Assembly (NCBI GenBank): GCA_910577555.1 | Contig: CAJTLF010000003.1 | Coordinates: 1 to 64,000, forward strand | Length of the DNA stretch: 64,000 nt | From: an uncultured Christensenella sp. | Lineage (GTDB): Bacteria; Bacillota; Clostridia; Christensenellales; Borkfalkiaceae | Direction of reading: 5' to 3' | Shown: piece by piece, positions 17,348-25,300 of the stretch | How the letters are laid out: each line of letters starts with the position of its first letter | Position numbering within the stretch: the stretch's first letter is position 1 | Notes under the pieces: generated by a model | Database searches by the model: none | The model's input: the letters and a program-made list of their open reading frames with translations, nothing else | What the model was told of the DNA's origin: nothing | Translations under genes and position numbers: made by a program

Positions 17348-18475
17348 TTACGCCATCATAGCCTTTCTGTTTGCCACAACTTTATTTAATATTTCAGCCG
17401 CGGCAAGTACTTCTTCTCTCGTGTTTTCCGAACAAAGACTCAATCTTAAAACCCCGTCCGCAACGCTTTCTTCGTAGCCGCAAGCCAAAATCGTACGCGA
17501 AAAACGCTTTTTATCGTTTGAAGAACACGCAGAACCCGTGCCGATTAATAAACCGTTATCGTCGCACTCATGCAAAATAGTTTCACCGCGCAAACCTTTC
17601 GCACTTACGCTAAGAATATACGGCGAAGAATTTTCACCGGAAATTTTAATAAAAAGCGACTTGTCAAGCTTTTCCCATAAAAGCGAGTTCAATTCGCTTA
17701 TTATTTTATAATTTTCTGTAATTTGAGTGTATTTTTTAACTGCGGAAAACTCAAAGTTTTTAATACCGAAAACGTTTTCCGTACCGCTCCGCAATCCTTG
17801 CCCCTGACCGCCGCCGTAAATATACGGCTTGATTGCAAGATTTTTGCGTTTAATAAGCGCGCCACACCCCTTAACTCCGTTTATTTTATGCGCGCTTATC
17901 GTATACAAATCAACGTCGCCACTAAGCTTAAATGGTATTTTGCCAAACGCCTGTACGCCGTCGGAATGAAAAAGACAGTATTTATTTTTAGCTTTAACGG
18001 CTTTTGCTATTGATAAAATATCGTTGACCGCTCCCGTTTCGTTATTTACGTGCATAACGGAAACAAGCGAAGTTTTTTCATCGACCAGCTCCGGCAAGCT
18101 TTGCTTATCCGCTCCGCCGTCTGCGTTGATTTTCGCATAGCGGATTTCTATACCGCGTTGCTTTAATTCGTTGACGGCAGACAATACCGCAGAGTGTTCA
18201 CCTTCGGATACGACTACGTTACCGCGTTTTCCGCCGCAGAAAATAGCCTGATTATCGCTTTCCGTACCGCAAGAAGTAAAAATACAGTCAAAATTTTCGG
18301 TATTGGCTATCAATGAAACGATATTTTTTCCTGCCGAATTTATTTCCTGCTGTAAACCGTATCCGCCCTTATAAAGGGCGGACGGATTAAAATATTGAGT
18401 ATATAAGTATTTTTCAGCGGCTTTAACGCACTCACCGTCAGGCTTGGTAGTCGCCGCATTATCAAGATAAATCAT
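17348..18475 (-). CDS. Cysteine desulfurase (NifS/IscS family), probable sulfur donor to ThiI
   Basis: A 375-aa PLP enzyme converting cysteine to alanine and enzyme-bound persulfide. The N-terminus IYLDNAATTKP and HVNNETGA are typical. The PLP Lys is in TISAHKINGVKGCG, and the persulfide Cys in GTGSACSSNDKK. The short Cys loop resembles the group-II-like specialised desulfurases that pair with one acceptor. Placement directly before thiI makes ThiI the likely partner, as with the NifZ-ThiI pair of Bacillus. The ATG shares its A with the carB TAA stop codon (TAATG), so translation is coupled. Confidence 0.94.
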   Translation of the reverse strand: MIYLDNAATTKPDGECVKAAEKYLYTQYFNPSALYKGGYGLQQEINSAGKNIVSLIANTENFDCIFTSCGTESDNQAIFCGGKRGNVVVSEGEHSAVLSAVNELKQRGIEIRYAKINADGGADKQSLPELVDEKTSLVSVMHVNNETGAVNDILSIAKAVKAKNKYCLFHSDGVQAFGKIPFKLSGDVDLYTISAHKINGVKGCGALIKRKNLAIKPYIYGGGQGQGLRSGTENVFGIKNFEFSAVKKYTQITENYKIISELNSLLWEKLDKSLFIKISGENSSPYILSVSAKGLRGETILHECDDNGLLIGTGSACSSNDKKRFSRTILACGYEESVADGVLRLSLCSENTREEVLAAAEILNKVVANRKAMMA

Positions 18476-21400
18476 TAAATTTCTATAGAACCTTCAAACG
18501 ACTGCTTAACCGCACCGTCTATTTCCACTTCACCGTTCTGCTCGTACTTGACGAACAAGTCTCCGCCTTTGAGCTTAACGGTTATAATTTCACCGTAGCG
18601 GCAACGACCGTTTACTATTGCGGCAACCGCCGCGGCAACCGCCGCCGTTCCGCACGAGAACGTTTCACCGTTTATCTTTGACCAATTGCGCATTTTAACG
18701 GTTACGCCGTTTACCACTCTCACACATTCAAGATAGGTATCGGCAGGATATTTGCCGCCATCTATAATTTCCTGACCGAGCGCGTCCATATCTATTTCTT
18801 CCACCTTATCGGTAAAAAGTACCAAATGCGGGTTACCGACGTTTACGGATACGCATTTATATTCCTTGCCGCCCACAAAAACCGTTTGAATTTCATTATA
18901 AACGGGCTTACCTAAATCCATACTTACCGAACTCGCTTTTTCATTGAAAGAATTGACTTTCAAAGCATTTACGCCGCAACAGCTTTCTATTTTAAGTGTT
19001 TCGCCCGCAAGACGGTTATCAAACAGATATTTCGCAACGCATCTGATAGGATTTGCCGCCAAACCGCACTCGCTACCGTCCGGATTGAATATCCTTACTT
19101 TTGCGTCGGCAATTTCCGATTTTTCTATCATAACAACGCCGTCAGCACCTATAGCGTAATGCCTGTCAGAGAAGTTAATCGCAAGACTTTCGGGGCAGGT
19201 AATTTCACCCTTGAAATTATCGAATACGATATAATCGTTACCCGCGCTGTGCATCTTCGCAAAACCGAGTTTCAATTTGCGTTTTCTCAATGCGTTTATG
19301 TCTACAAGTTCGGTATTAAACTCGTTGTATCTTCCCGCAATAACGTCCGCAAGCGCGTTGGTCGTGTCAAGCGAAGTCAAGACGGTAATTCCAAGTAAAA
19401 TTGCGTGATGGTGCAAACTTATATAGTTCGAAATAGACTCGATATCCGTTTTACCCGTATAAACCACGTAATCTACTTTGCCTTCGTCCATAAGCTTAAA
19501 TATCTCTTCGTTGGAAGAAAGACGGGCGACTTCGGTGCATTCCAAACCAAGACTTCTTATCGTTTCGGCAGTTCCCTTTGTAGCGTATAAATTCAAACCC
19601 AAGTCCGCAAACTTTTTGACGATATTTATAATTTCGGGCTTATCCTGGTCGTTAATTGTAAAGTAAATACCCGCGGACTTCTGTTTGGTAGGGTGTTTCA
19701 TATTAAAACCTGCCGAAACCAAACCTTTAAACAACGCTTCTTCTATAGTTTTGCCTATACCTAAAACTTCGCCCGTTGACTTCATTTCGGGTCCCAACTG
19801 CGAGTTTACGTCGTTGAGCTTTTCAAACGAGAATACAGGCACTTTGACCGCTACGTAAGGAGAATTGGGATAAAGTCCCGTTCCGTAACCAAGCTTTTTA
19901 AGTTTTGCTCCCATAAGTATTTCGGTAGCCAAATCAACCATAGGAACGCCCGTAACTTTGGAAATGTACGGAATCGTACGCGAAGCGCGGGGATTTACTT
20001 CAATTACGTACAGCTCATTGCGATATATGAGATACTGTATGTTAATAAGCCCCTTGGTCTTTAACGATATAGCAAGTTTCGTTGATACGTCAACTACCTT
20101 TTTAAGCATTGCATCGCTCAAATTATAGGGCGGATAAACTGCAATCGAGTCGCCGCTATGAACGCCGGCACGCTCGATGTGCTGCATAATTCCGGGAATA
20201 AGCACGTCCACGCCGTCAGAAATAGCGTCTACTTCAAGCTCTGTACCCATTAAATACTTGTCGCAGAGAACGGGGTTTTCTATCTTCTGCGCAAGAATTA
20301 CGTCCATATAGCGTTCAATATCGTTTTGGGTAAACGCTATAGTCATATTCTGTCCGCCGATTACATACGAAGGACGGAGTAAAACGGGATAACCGAGCTT
20401 TTCAGCCGCCGCCACCGCGTCCTGCTTGTTCATTACCGTCAAACCCTTCGGACGGGCGATGCCGAACTGTTCCAAAAGCGCGTCGAATCTCTCTCTGTCT
20501 TCAGCCAAATCCACGCTGTCGGCGGGAGTTCCCAAAATTCTTACGCCCTTTTTATCGAGATAGGAACACAACTTTATAGCCGTCTGTCCGCCGAAAGTTA
20601 TTACTACGCCGTATGGTTTTTCTATATCGAGAACGTTCTGTACGTCTTCGGGAGTCAACGCTTCGAAATACAGCCTGTCCGCAGTATCGAAGTCGGTGGA
20701 AACGGTTTCGGGGTTATTGTTGATTATTACTACTTCGTAACCCATTTTCTTCAACGCCCACACGCAGTGAACTGAAGAATAATCGAACTCTATGCCCTGA
20801 CCTATACGGATAGGACCCGAACCTATAACGACGATGCGCTTTTTCTTGCCGTTTGCGACGAAAGGTTTTGCTTCGTCGTGTTCTTTTTCGTCGTAAGTAG
20901 AGTAAAAATAAGGTGTTTGCGCCGCAAATTCCGCACCGCAGGTATCAACCATTTTAAATACGGCATTTCTGTGTGCGGGAAGCTTATTGCCAGAAATTTT
21001 ACTTAAAGCCCTGTCCGAATAGCCCAGCTTTTTACCGCGCAGATACTGTTCGCGGGAAATAACGCTCTCGGAAATTTCACTTTCGTACGCGGCTAAATTT
21101 TTGAGTTTATTCAAGAACCATCTGTCAATTTTAGTAATTTCGAAAATTTCGTCCAGACTTATTCCGCGCTTAATCGCCTGATATACCACGAACAATCTTT
21201 CGTCGGTTAATTCGGACAGTCTTGAATGAATTTCTTCGTCAGAAAGAGCGGCTATTTTAGGTAAATTGAGCGTATCGGTGGAAATTTCTGCGCCGCGGAC
21301 GGCTTTCATTATAGCCATTTCAAAGCTCGTACCTATAGCCATTACTTCGCCCGTTGCCTTCATTCTGGTGCCGAGCGTTCTCTGCGCGTAAAGGAATTTA

Positions 21401-22488
21401 TCAAACGGCCATTTTGGAAGCTTTATAACTACGTAGTCCACGGTAGGCTCGAAGCAAGCGTAAGTTTTGCCCGTTACGTCGTTTTTAATCTCGTCGAGTG
21501 TATAACCGAGAGCAATTTGCGTCGTAACCTTTGCTATAGGATAGCCCGTAGCCTTAGACGCAAGCGCAGAAGAACGCGAAACGCGGGGGTTTACTTCTAT
21601 TACCGCATATTCGAACGAATCGGGATTGAGCGCGAACTGACAGTTACAGCCGCCTTCTATTTTAAGCTCCGTAATGATATTGAGCGCGGCGGTGCGCAAC
21701 ATCTGATATTCTTTATCGGAAAGAGTTACCGCAGGCGCAATTACTATCGAATCTCCCGTATGAATACCTACGGGGTCGAAGTTTTCCATCGAGCAGACGG
21801 TAAGAACGTTACCCGCGCCGTCGCGCAAAACTTCAAACTCGATTTCCTTCCAACCGCCGATATACTTTTCGATTAAAACCTGCGTTATGGGCGAAAGCAT
21901 AAGCCCGTTATTGGAAATCAGTCTCAGCTCTTTTTCGTCGTAAGCAACGCCGCCGCCCGCGCCGCCGAGAGTGTACGCAGGGCGCACGATTACGGGATAA
22001 CCTATATCTTCCGCAATTTTGACGCACTCTTCAACCGTGTAAGCTATGTCCGAAGGAACGCAGGGCTGATTTATTTTTTGCATCGTTTCCTTGAAAAGCT
22101 CGCGGTCTTCGGCGCGGTCTATCGATTCGAGATTTACGCCGATAAGTTTAACGCCGTGTTCTTCCAAAAAGCCGCTTTTGGCAAGCTGGCAACCCAAAGT
22201 AAGCCCAGTCTGTCCGCCGAGCGACGCCAAAAGACTGTCGGGCTTTTCCTTTAAAATAATTCTTTTAAGAGTGTCCACGGTAAGCGGCTCGAGATAAATT
22301 TCATCCGCAAGAGCCTTATCGGTCATTATCGTAGCGGGATTACAGTTGCAAAGCACTACGTTTACGCCCGCCGCCTTCAGGACGCGGCAAGCCTGTGCGC
22401 CGGCATAGTCGAATTCTGCCGCCTGACCTATAACGATAGGTCCCGAACCTATAACGAGTACTTTTTTAATTTCTTCTCTCTTAGGCAT
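18475..22488 (-). CDS. carB: Carbamoyl-phosphate synthase large chain fused to a diaminopimelate-epimerase-like domain
   Basis: A 1337-aa fusion. Residues 1-1071 are complete CarB: two ATP-grasp halves (first with GSGPIVIGQAAEFDYAG, second with GSGPIRIGQGIEFDYS) and the MGS-like allosteric domain. They make carbamoyl phosphate from ammonia channelled from CarA. Residues 1072-1337 (DNA 19275 to 18475) are a DapF fold: KMHSAGNDY, IGADGV, VNVGNPHLV and GETFSCGT. The second catalytic Cys is kept, but the first, in the usual DGSExxxCGN motif, is Ala (NPDGSECGLAANP; codon 19057-19059). The substrate-binding Asn before the C-terminal active-site segment is Tyr (ADTYLE), and the Glu-Arg before GET is Ser-Lys (NWSKINGET). 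Normal DAP epimerase activity is therefore doubtful. No stop codon or frameshift lies at the junction. It overlaps carA by eight bases. Confidence 0.95.
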   Translation of the reverse strand: MPKREEIKKVLVIGSGPIVIGQAAEFDYAGAQACRVLKAAGVNVVLCNCNPATIMTDKALADEIYLEPLTVDTLKRIILKEKPDSLLASLGGQTGLTLGCQLAKSGFLEEHGVKLIGVNLESIDRAEDRELFKETMQKINQPCVPSDIAYTVEECVKIAEDIGYPVIVRPAYTLGGAGGGVAYDEKELRLISNNGLMLSPITQVLIEKYIGGWKEIEFEVLRDGAGNVLTVCSMENFDPVGIHTGDSIVIAPAVTLSDKEYQMLRTAALNIITELKIEGGCNCQFALNPDSFEYAVIEVNPRVSRSSALASKATGYPIAKVTTQIALGYTLDEIKNDVTGKTYACFEPTVDYVVIKLPKWPFDKFLYAQRTLGTRMKATGEVMAIGTSFEMAIMKAVRGAEISTDTLNLPKIAALSDEEIHSRLSELTDERLFVVYQAIKRGISLDEIFEITKIDRWFLNKLKNLAAYESEISESVISREQYLRGKKLGYSDRALSKISGNKLPAHRNAVFKMVDTCGAEFAAQTPYFYSTYDEKEHDEAKPFVANGKKKRIVVIGSGPIRIGQGIEFDYSSVHCVWALKKMGYEVVIINNNPETVSTDFDTADRLYFEALTPEDVQNVLDIEKPYGVVITFGGQTAIKLCSYLDKKGVRILGTPADSVDLAEDRERFDALLEQFGIARPKGLTVMNKQDAVAAAEKLGYPVLLRPSYVIGGQNMTIAFTQNDIERYMDVILAQKIENPVLCDKYLMGTELEVDAISDGVDVLIPGIMQHIERAGVHSGDSIAVYPPYNLSDAMLKKVVDVSTKLAISLKTKGLINIQYLIYRNELYVIEVNPRASRTIPYISKVTGVPMVDLATEILMGAKLKKLGYGTGLYPNSPYVAVKVPVFSFEKLNDVNSQLGPEMKSTGEVLGIGKTIEEALFKGLVSAGFNMKHPTKQKSAGIYFTINDQDKPEIINIVKKFADLGLNLYATKGTAETIRSLGLECTEVARLSSNEEIFKLMDEGKVDYVVYTGKTDIESISNYISLHHHAILLGITVLTSLDTTNALADVIAGRYNEFNTELVDINALRKRKLKLGFAKMHSAGNDYIVFDNFKGEITCPESLAINFSDRHYAIGADGVVMIEKSEIADAKVRIFNPDGSECGLAANPIRCVAKYLFDNRLAGETLKIESCCGVNALKVNSFNEKASSVSMDLGKPVYNEIQTVFVGGKEYKCVSVNVGNPHLVLFTDKVEEIDMDALGQEIIDGGKYPADTYLECVRVVNGVTVKMRNWSKINGETFSCGTAAVAAAVAAIVNGRCRYGEIITVKLKGGDLFVKYEQNGEVEIDGAVKQSFEGSIEI

Positions 22489-23551
22489 TGAACTTATTCT
22501 CCCTTACGTTTTTTATGAATTTATCGAAAAGAAACACCGCGTCACGCGTTCCGCCGCACGATTCAGGGTGGAATTGCACGGTAAAAGCGTTAAGGTGCGG
22601 GTAATCCACGCCTTCGCAAGTACCGTCGTTTACGTTCACGAAACTAAGCTCTCCCTTACCTTCAAGGCTTGAAGAAATTACTTCGTAACCGTGATTCTGA
22701 CTTGATACGTAAACTCTGCCCGTAAACAGATTTTTAACGGGTTGGTTTGCACCGCGATGTCCGTATTTCATCTTTTTCGTTTTTCCGCCCATTGCAATGG
22801 CGAAAAGCTGATGACCGAGACATATTCCGAAAATAGGTAATTTACCTGCAATCTTTTTGATATTTTCAATAACTACCACGTTTTCGGCGGGGTCGCCGGG
22901 ACCATTGGTAAGCATAAGCCCCTGCGGGTTAAGCGCAAGAATTTGTTCTGCGGTATAATAAGCGGGAACTTTTATACAATAGCAACCGCGCTTTAAAAGT
23001 TCGCGGATTATATTATTTTTTGCCCCCAAATCCCAGACTACAATTCTTAAACCGTCGGGTTTACCGAAATACTCGACTTCATCGCAAGTTACCGCTTTCA
23101 CCGCGTTTTCTATTTTATAAGAATTCAATTCGGAAAAATCGGCAAGCGGTTTCGAAGTTATCGCGGCATTCATAACGCCCGTTTCGCGCACTATTTTCGT
23201 AAGCTCGCGCGTATCGATGCCGTAAAGACCTATTACGTTATTTTTCTTCAAAAAATCATCGAGCTTCCCTTCACTTCTGAAATTGGAAGGCTCGTCGCAT
23301 TTTTCCCTGACGATATACGCGGAAACCCAAGATTTTTTGCTCTCAGCGTCGGCGGACATAGTGCCGTAATTGCCTATAAGCGGAAAAGTCTGCGTAACGA
23401 TTTGTCCGTAATAGCTGGGGTCGGTAAGCGTTTCCACGTAACCCGTCATTCCCGTAGTAAAGACGAGTTCGCCCGTCACGTCGCCTTCCGCACCGAAACG
23501 AACGCCCTGAAAGGTTTTTCCGTTCTGTAACGTTAAATAAGCCTTTTTCAT
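22481..23551 (-). CDS. carA: Carbamoyl-phosphate synthase small chain
   Basis: A 356-aa glutaminase subunit that releases ammonia from glutamine for CarB, supplying pyrimidine and arginine synthesis. The N-terminal domain starts AYLTLQNGKTFQG. The class I amidotransferase site has the nucleophile in FGICLGHQLFA, and HPES as the His-Glu pair near the C-terminus. The start has AAAGGTG upstream. It is the first large gene of a four-gene operon and lies behind a leader ORF and intrinsic terminator, which suggests attenuation. Confidence 0.97.
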   Translation of the reverse strand: MKKAYLTLQNGKTFQGVRFGAEGDVTGELVFTTGMTGYVETLTDPSYYGQIVTQTFPLIGNYGTMSADAESKKSWVSAYIVREKCDEPSNFRSEGKLDDFLKKNNVIGLYGIDTRELTKIVRETGVMNAAITSKPLADFSELNSYKIENAVKAVTCDEVEYFGKPDGLRIVVWDLGAKNNIIRELLKRGCYCIKVPAYYTAEQILALNPQGLMLTNGPGDPAENVVVIENIKKIAGKLPIFGICLGHQLFAIAMGGKTKKMKYGHRGANQPVKNLFTGRVYVSSQNHGYEVISSSLEGKGELSFVNVNDGTCEGVDYPHLNAFTVQFHPESCGGTRDAVFLFDKFIKNVRENKFNA

Positions 23552-23578
23552 TCAATCACCTTTAAATATTTTATCCTG

Positions 23579-23615
23579 AATTAAAAGAAAGACTGATTTA
23601 AAAAATAAATCAGTC
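23579..23615 (-). terminator. Attenuator terminator upstream of carA
   Basis: On the minus strand GACTGATTT (23615-23607) pairs with AAATCAGTC (23599-23591) over a T-rich 7-base loop, then TTTCTTTTAA. The TGA inside the 5' arm is the stop codon of the leader ORF, so a ribosome ending there would cover the stem and allow read-through into carA. Confidence 0.8.
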
Positions 23616-23723
23616 AATCGAAATCAAATTATTAAAACGGACGTATTCGCCGATATGCAAACCGACGCTGAAAGTAGAATTATACGCGGCAAAAGCCTTG
23701 TTTTTCAAAAATAATTCTTTCAT
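23610..23723 (-). CDS. Putative leader peptide of the carAB operon
   Basis: A 37-codon ORF, ATG at 23723, beginning MKELFLKNKA and ending NNLISID, with its TGA inside the attenuator stem. It starts about 12 bases after the predicted transcript start, with AAGG as a possible ribosome site. The coding stretch begins with T-rich DNA (TTATTTTTG). It has a single Arg codon, so classical arginine-starvation attenuation is unlikely. The design resembles the E. coli pyrBI leader, where UTP shortage slows polymerase so that the ribosome catches up and blocks the terminator. Whether the peptide itself matters is unknown. Confidence 0.65.
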   Translation of the reverse strand: MKELFLKNKAFAAYNSTFSVGLHIGEYVRFNNLISID

Positions 23724-23741
23724 AATTCCGTAACCTTATAA

Positions 23742-23770
23742 ATTATATAACGGCTCGGATTTTAAGTCAA
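23742..23770 (-). promoter_or_regulatory. Consensus promoter of the carAB operon
   Basis: On the minus strand TTGACT (23770-23765), exactly 17 bases, TATAAT (23747-23742). It lies immediately 3' of the preceding peptidase gene and directs the leader ORF and carA. Confidence 0.88.
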
Positions 23771-23774
23771 GCGT

Positions 23775-24410
23775 TTAATATAAAATTGTTATAAAATTAT
23801 ATTCCTGTAAATCTCTTCGTATCCGTCTCCAATCGGGATAGAATTGCGCCATTAGATTATAAAAATTTTGAGAATGGTTATGGTAAAGGATATGGCACAG
23901 CTCGTGTACGATTACGTAATCGGCAATATACTCGGGCAACGAAAACAACTTATAGTTAAAAATAATTTCGTTCCTGCCGTTACAACAGCCCCAGCGCGAA
24001 CGGTAATTTCTGAACGATATTTTAGTCGGGTAAAGAGAAGTTTTTATGCAAAACTCTTCCACTCTTTGCAAAAATGCGGAAGAAAAATTATCCATAAAAA
24101 GTTTTTGTACGCTCTTTATATTTTTAACGGAAACGCCCGTATCGCAAATTTCGTTTTTCTTTGCGCCAACTGTCAGCGGTAAAATTTCACCGCGAACGAG
24201 TATGGCGGAATAATTTTTTACTGCGGCATATTTAGAATTGCGTCTGTCGTTGAGCAATGTGATTTTTGCTATCCAACCCGCTTTTTCATATAAAAATCTT
24301 TCTATTTTTGCTTTCGGAGTACCGTAAGGACAACGAACGGTAATTATATTTTCCTGCGAAACGCTTACGCATAAGCTTCTTCTGGACGAATAGACAATAT
24401 TATAAATCAT
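23775..24410 (-). CDS. YgjP-like zinc metallopeptidase (M48 family, DUF45)
   Basis: A 211-aa protein of the YgjP family. The zinc motif is VIVHELCHILYHNHSQNFY (HExxH plus a downstream His), followed by the usual W-R-rich tail DWRRIRRDL. The preceding segment YRSRWGCCNGRNEIIFNYK corresponds to the conserved RWGSCS..G.I.LN region of the family. No signal peptide is seen, so it is cytoplasmic. Its biological substrate is unknown. The start overlaps the thioesterase stop codon by four bases. Confidence 0.85.
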   Translation of the reverse strand: MIYNIVYSSRRSLCVSVSQENIITVRCPYGTPKAKIERFLYEKAGWIAKITLLNDRRNSKYAAVKNYSAILVRGEILPLTVGAKKNEICDTGVSVKNIKSVQKLFMDNFSSAFLQRVEEFCIKTSLYPTKISFRNYRSRWGCCNGRNEIIFNYKLFSLPEYIADYVIVHELCHILYHNHSQNFYNLMAQFYPDWRRIRRDLQEYNFITILY

Positions 24411-25132
24411 TCGATAACCAGCTTTGCTTGTACGCGCAGCTCACCGCAACATCTCCCTTCAACCAAAATCGCGCCGTCGCGCGCTTCACGGTAGAAATCG
24501 ACTTTGTCGCCGAATTTGCACTGCTTTACGTAAGTAATCTGGAAAGATTTCAAGTGCTTATCTTTAAATTCTTCCACGGAAATTACGTCCATTACGTAAT
24601 CGGCGTATTTGGTATTATTTGCGTGAAAATAATGGTCGTAATCGGAATATCGCACCGTTCTCGAGTAAACAGGCATAGCATTTTCCAAAACCGGTAATTT
24701 CCACGCTTTGAAATCTACGCTTCTCTCAATATTATATCCGTCGAAAAACCCATCTGCAAAAAACGCACTCGTGGGCTTTATTTCAAAAGTTTCCGTGTCC
24801 ACCATACACCAGCGCGACGACGCAACGCCAACCTTTTCGCCGTTTACGAAAAGCTCGAAATCTCGTAAAAAAATTATCTTGCCGGTTTTTAAAGGCCAGG
24901 TATGAATTTCAAGCTTATCTCCGAGCTTTACAGGCTTTTCAAAATCAAAATACCAGTTGGAAATTATAAAGCCAAGATTTTTATACTTAATATCTTCATA
25001 ACCAAACCCCAGCTCGTCCGCCGAAAGGCATGCACTTTCTTCCATAAAAGACAGTAAAGCCGAAGGTTTCAAATTGTCGTAAGCATCTGCATCGGTATAT
25101 TTTACGTCATAAAATTTTTTATGTCTGTACAT
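24407..25132 (-). CDS. Acyl-ACP thioesterase
   Basis: A 241-aa double hot-dog protein of the Acyl-ACP thioesterase family (FatA-like), hydrolysing acyl-ACP to release fatty acids. The first hot-dog shows YDNLKPSALLSFMEESACLSADELG and WPLKTGKIIFLRDFE. The second shows the conserved RYSDYDHYFHANNTKYADYVMD, with the catalytic-region Asn-His pattern. I start it at the ATG at 25132, with GGTGG upstream; the in-frame extension to 25207 has no support. It is coupled to the peptidase gene downstream. Confidence 0.85.
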   Translation of the reverse strand: MYRHKKFYDVKYTDADAYDNLKPSALLSFMEESACLSADELGFGYEDIKYKNLGFIISNWYFDFEKPVKLGDKLEIHTWPLKTGKIIFLRDFELFVNGEKVGVASSRWCMVDTETFEIKPTSAFFADGFFDGYNIERSVDFKAWKLPVLENAMPVYSRTVRYSDYDHYFHANNTKYADYVMDVISVEEFKDKHLKSFQITYVKQCKFGDKVDFYREARDGAILVEGRCCGELRVQAKLVIE

Positions 25133-25206
25133 TTCGCCACCAAGATTTTTTATAAATTTTAGCGCATTTTGACCCAAAAGTCTATCAAAATTATAAAAAA
25201 ACAACA

Positions 25207-25226
25207 ATTATGTGTGACATAGTACT
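25207..25226. repeat. Short dispersed repeat, copy C, upstream of the PadR gene
   Basis: Compared on one strand with copy B, both read AGTACTATGT-NNN-ACATAAT, but the three central bases are GTG in copy B and CAC here. The arms ATGT/ACAT are inverted repeats. It lies between the divergent thioesterase and padR genes. Confidence 0.5.
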
Positions 25227-25245
25227 ATTTATAATTTTAAAACTA

Positions 25246-25275
25246 TTGACTTTGCAACTGCAAAAGTGGTAAAAT
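25246..25275 (+). promoter_or_regulatory. Promoter with embedded palindrome for the PadR-type gene
   Basis: TTGACT (25246-25251), 18 bases, TAAAAT (25270-25275). The spacer contains the palindrome TTTGCAACTGCAAA (25251-25264), a likely operator for autoregulation by the encoded winged-helix protein. Confidence 0.65.
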
Positions 25276-25300
25276 ATAGTAAAGTCAAGGAGATTATACC

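Noticed and set aside
23552..23770. PyrR-type attenuator or T-box before carA
   Set aside because: No PyrR binding-loop consensus and no T-box bulge or specifier loop were found; the leader ORF explains the hairpin better.
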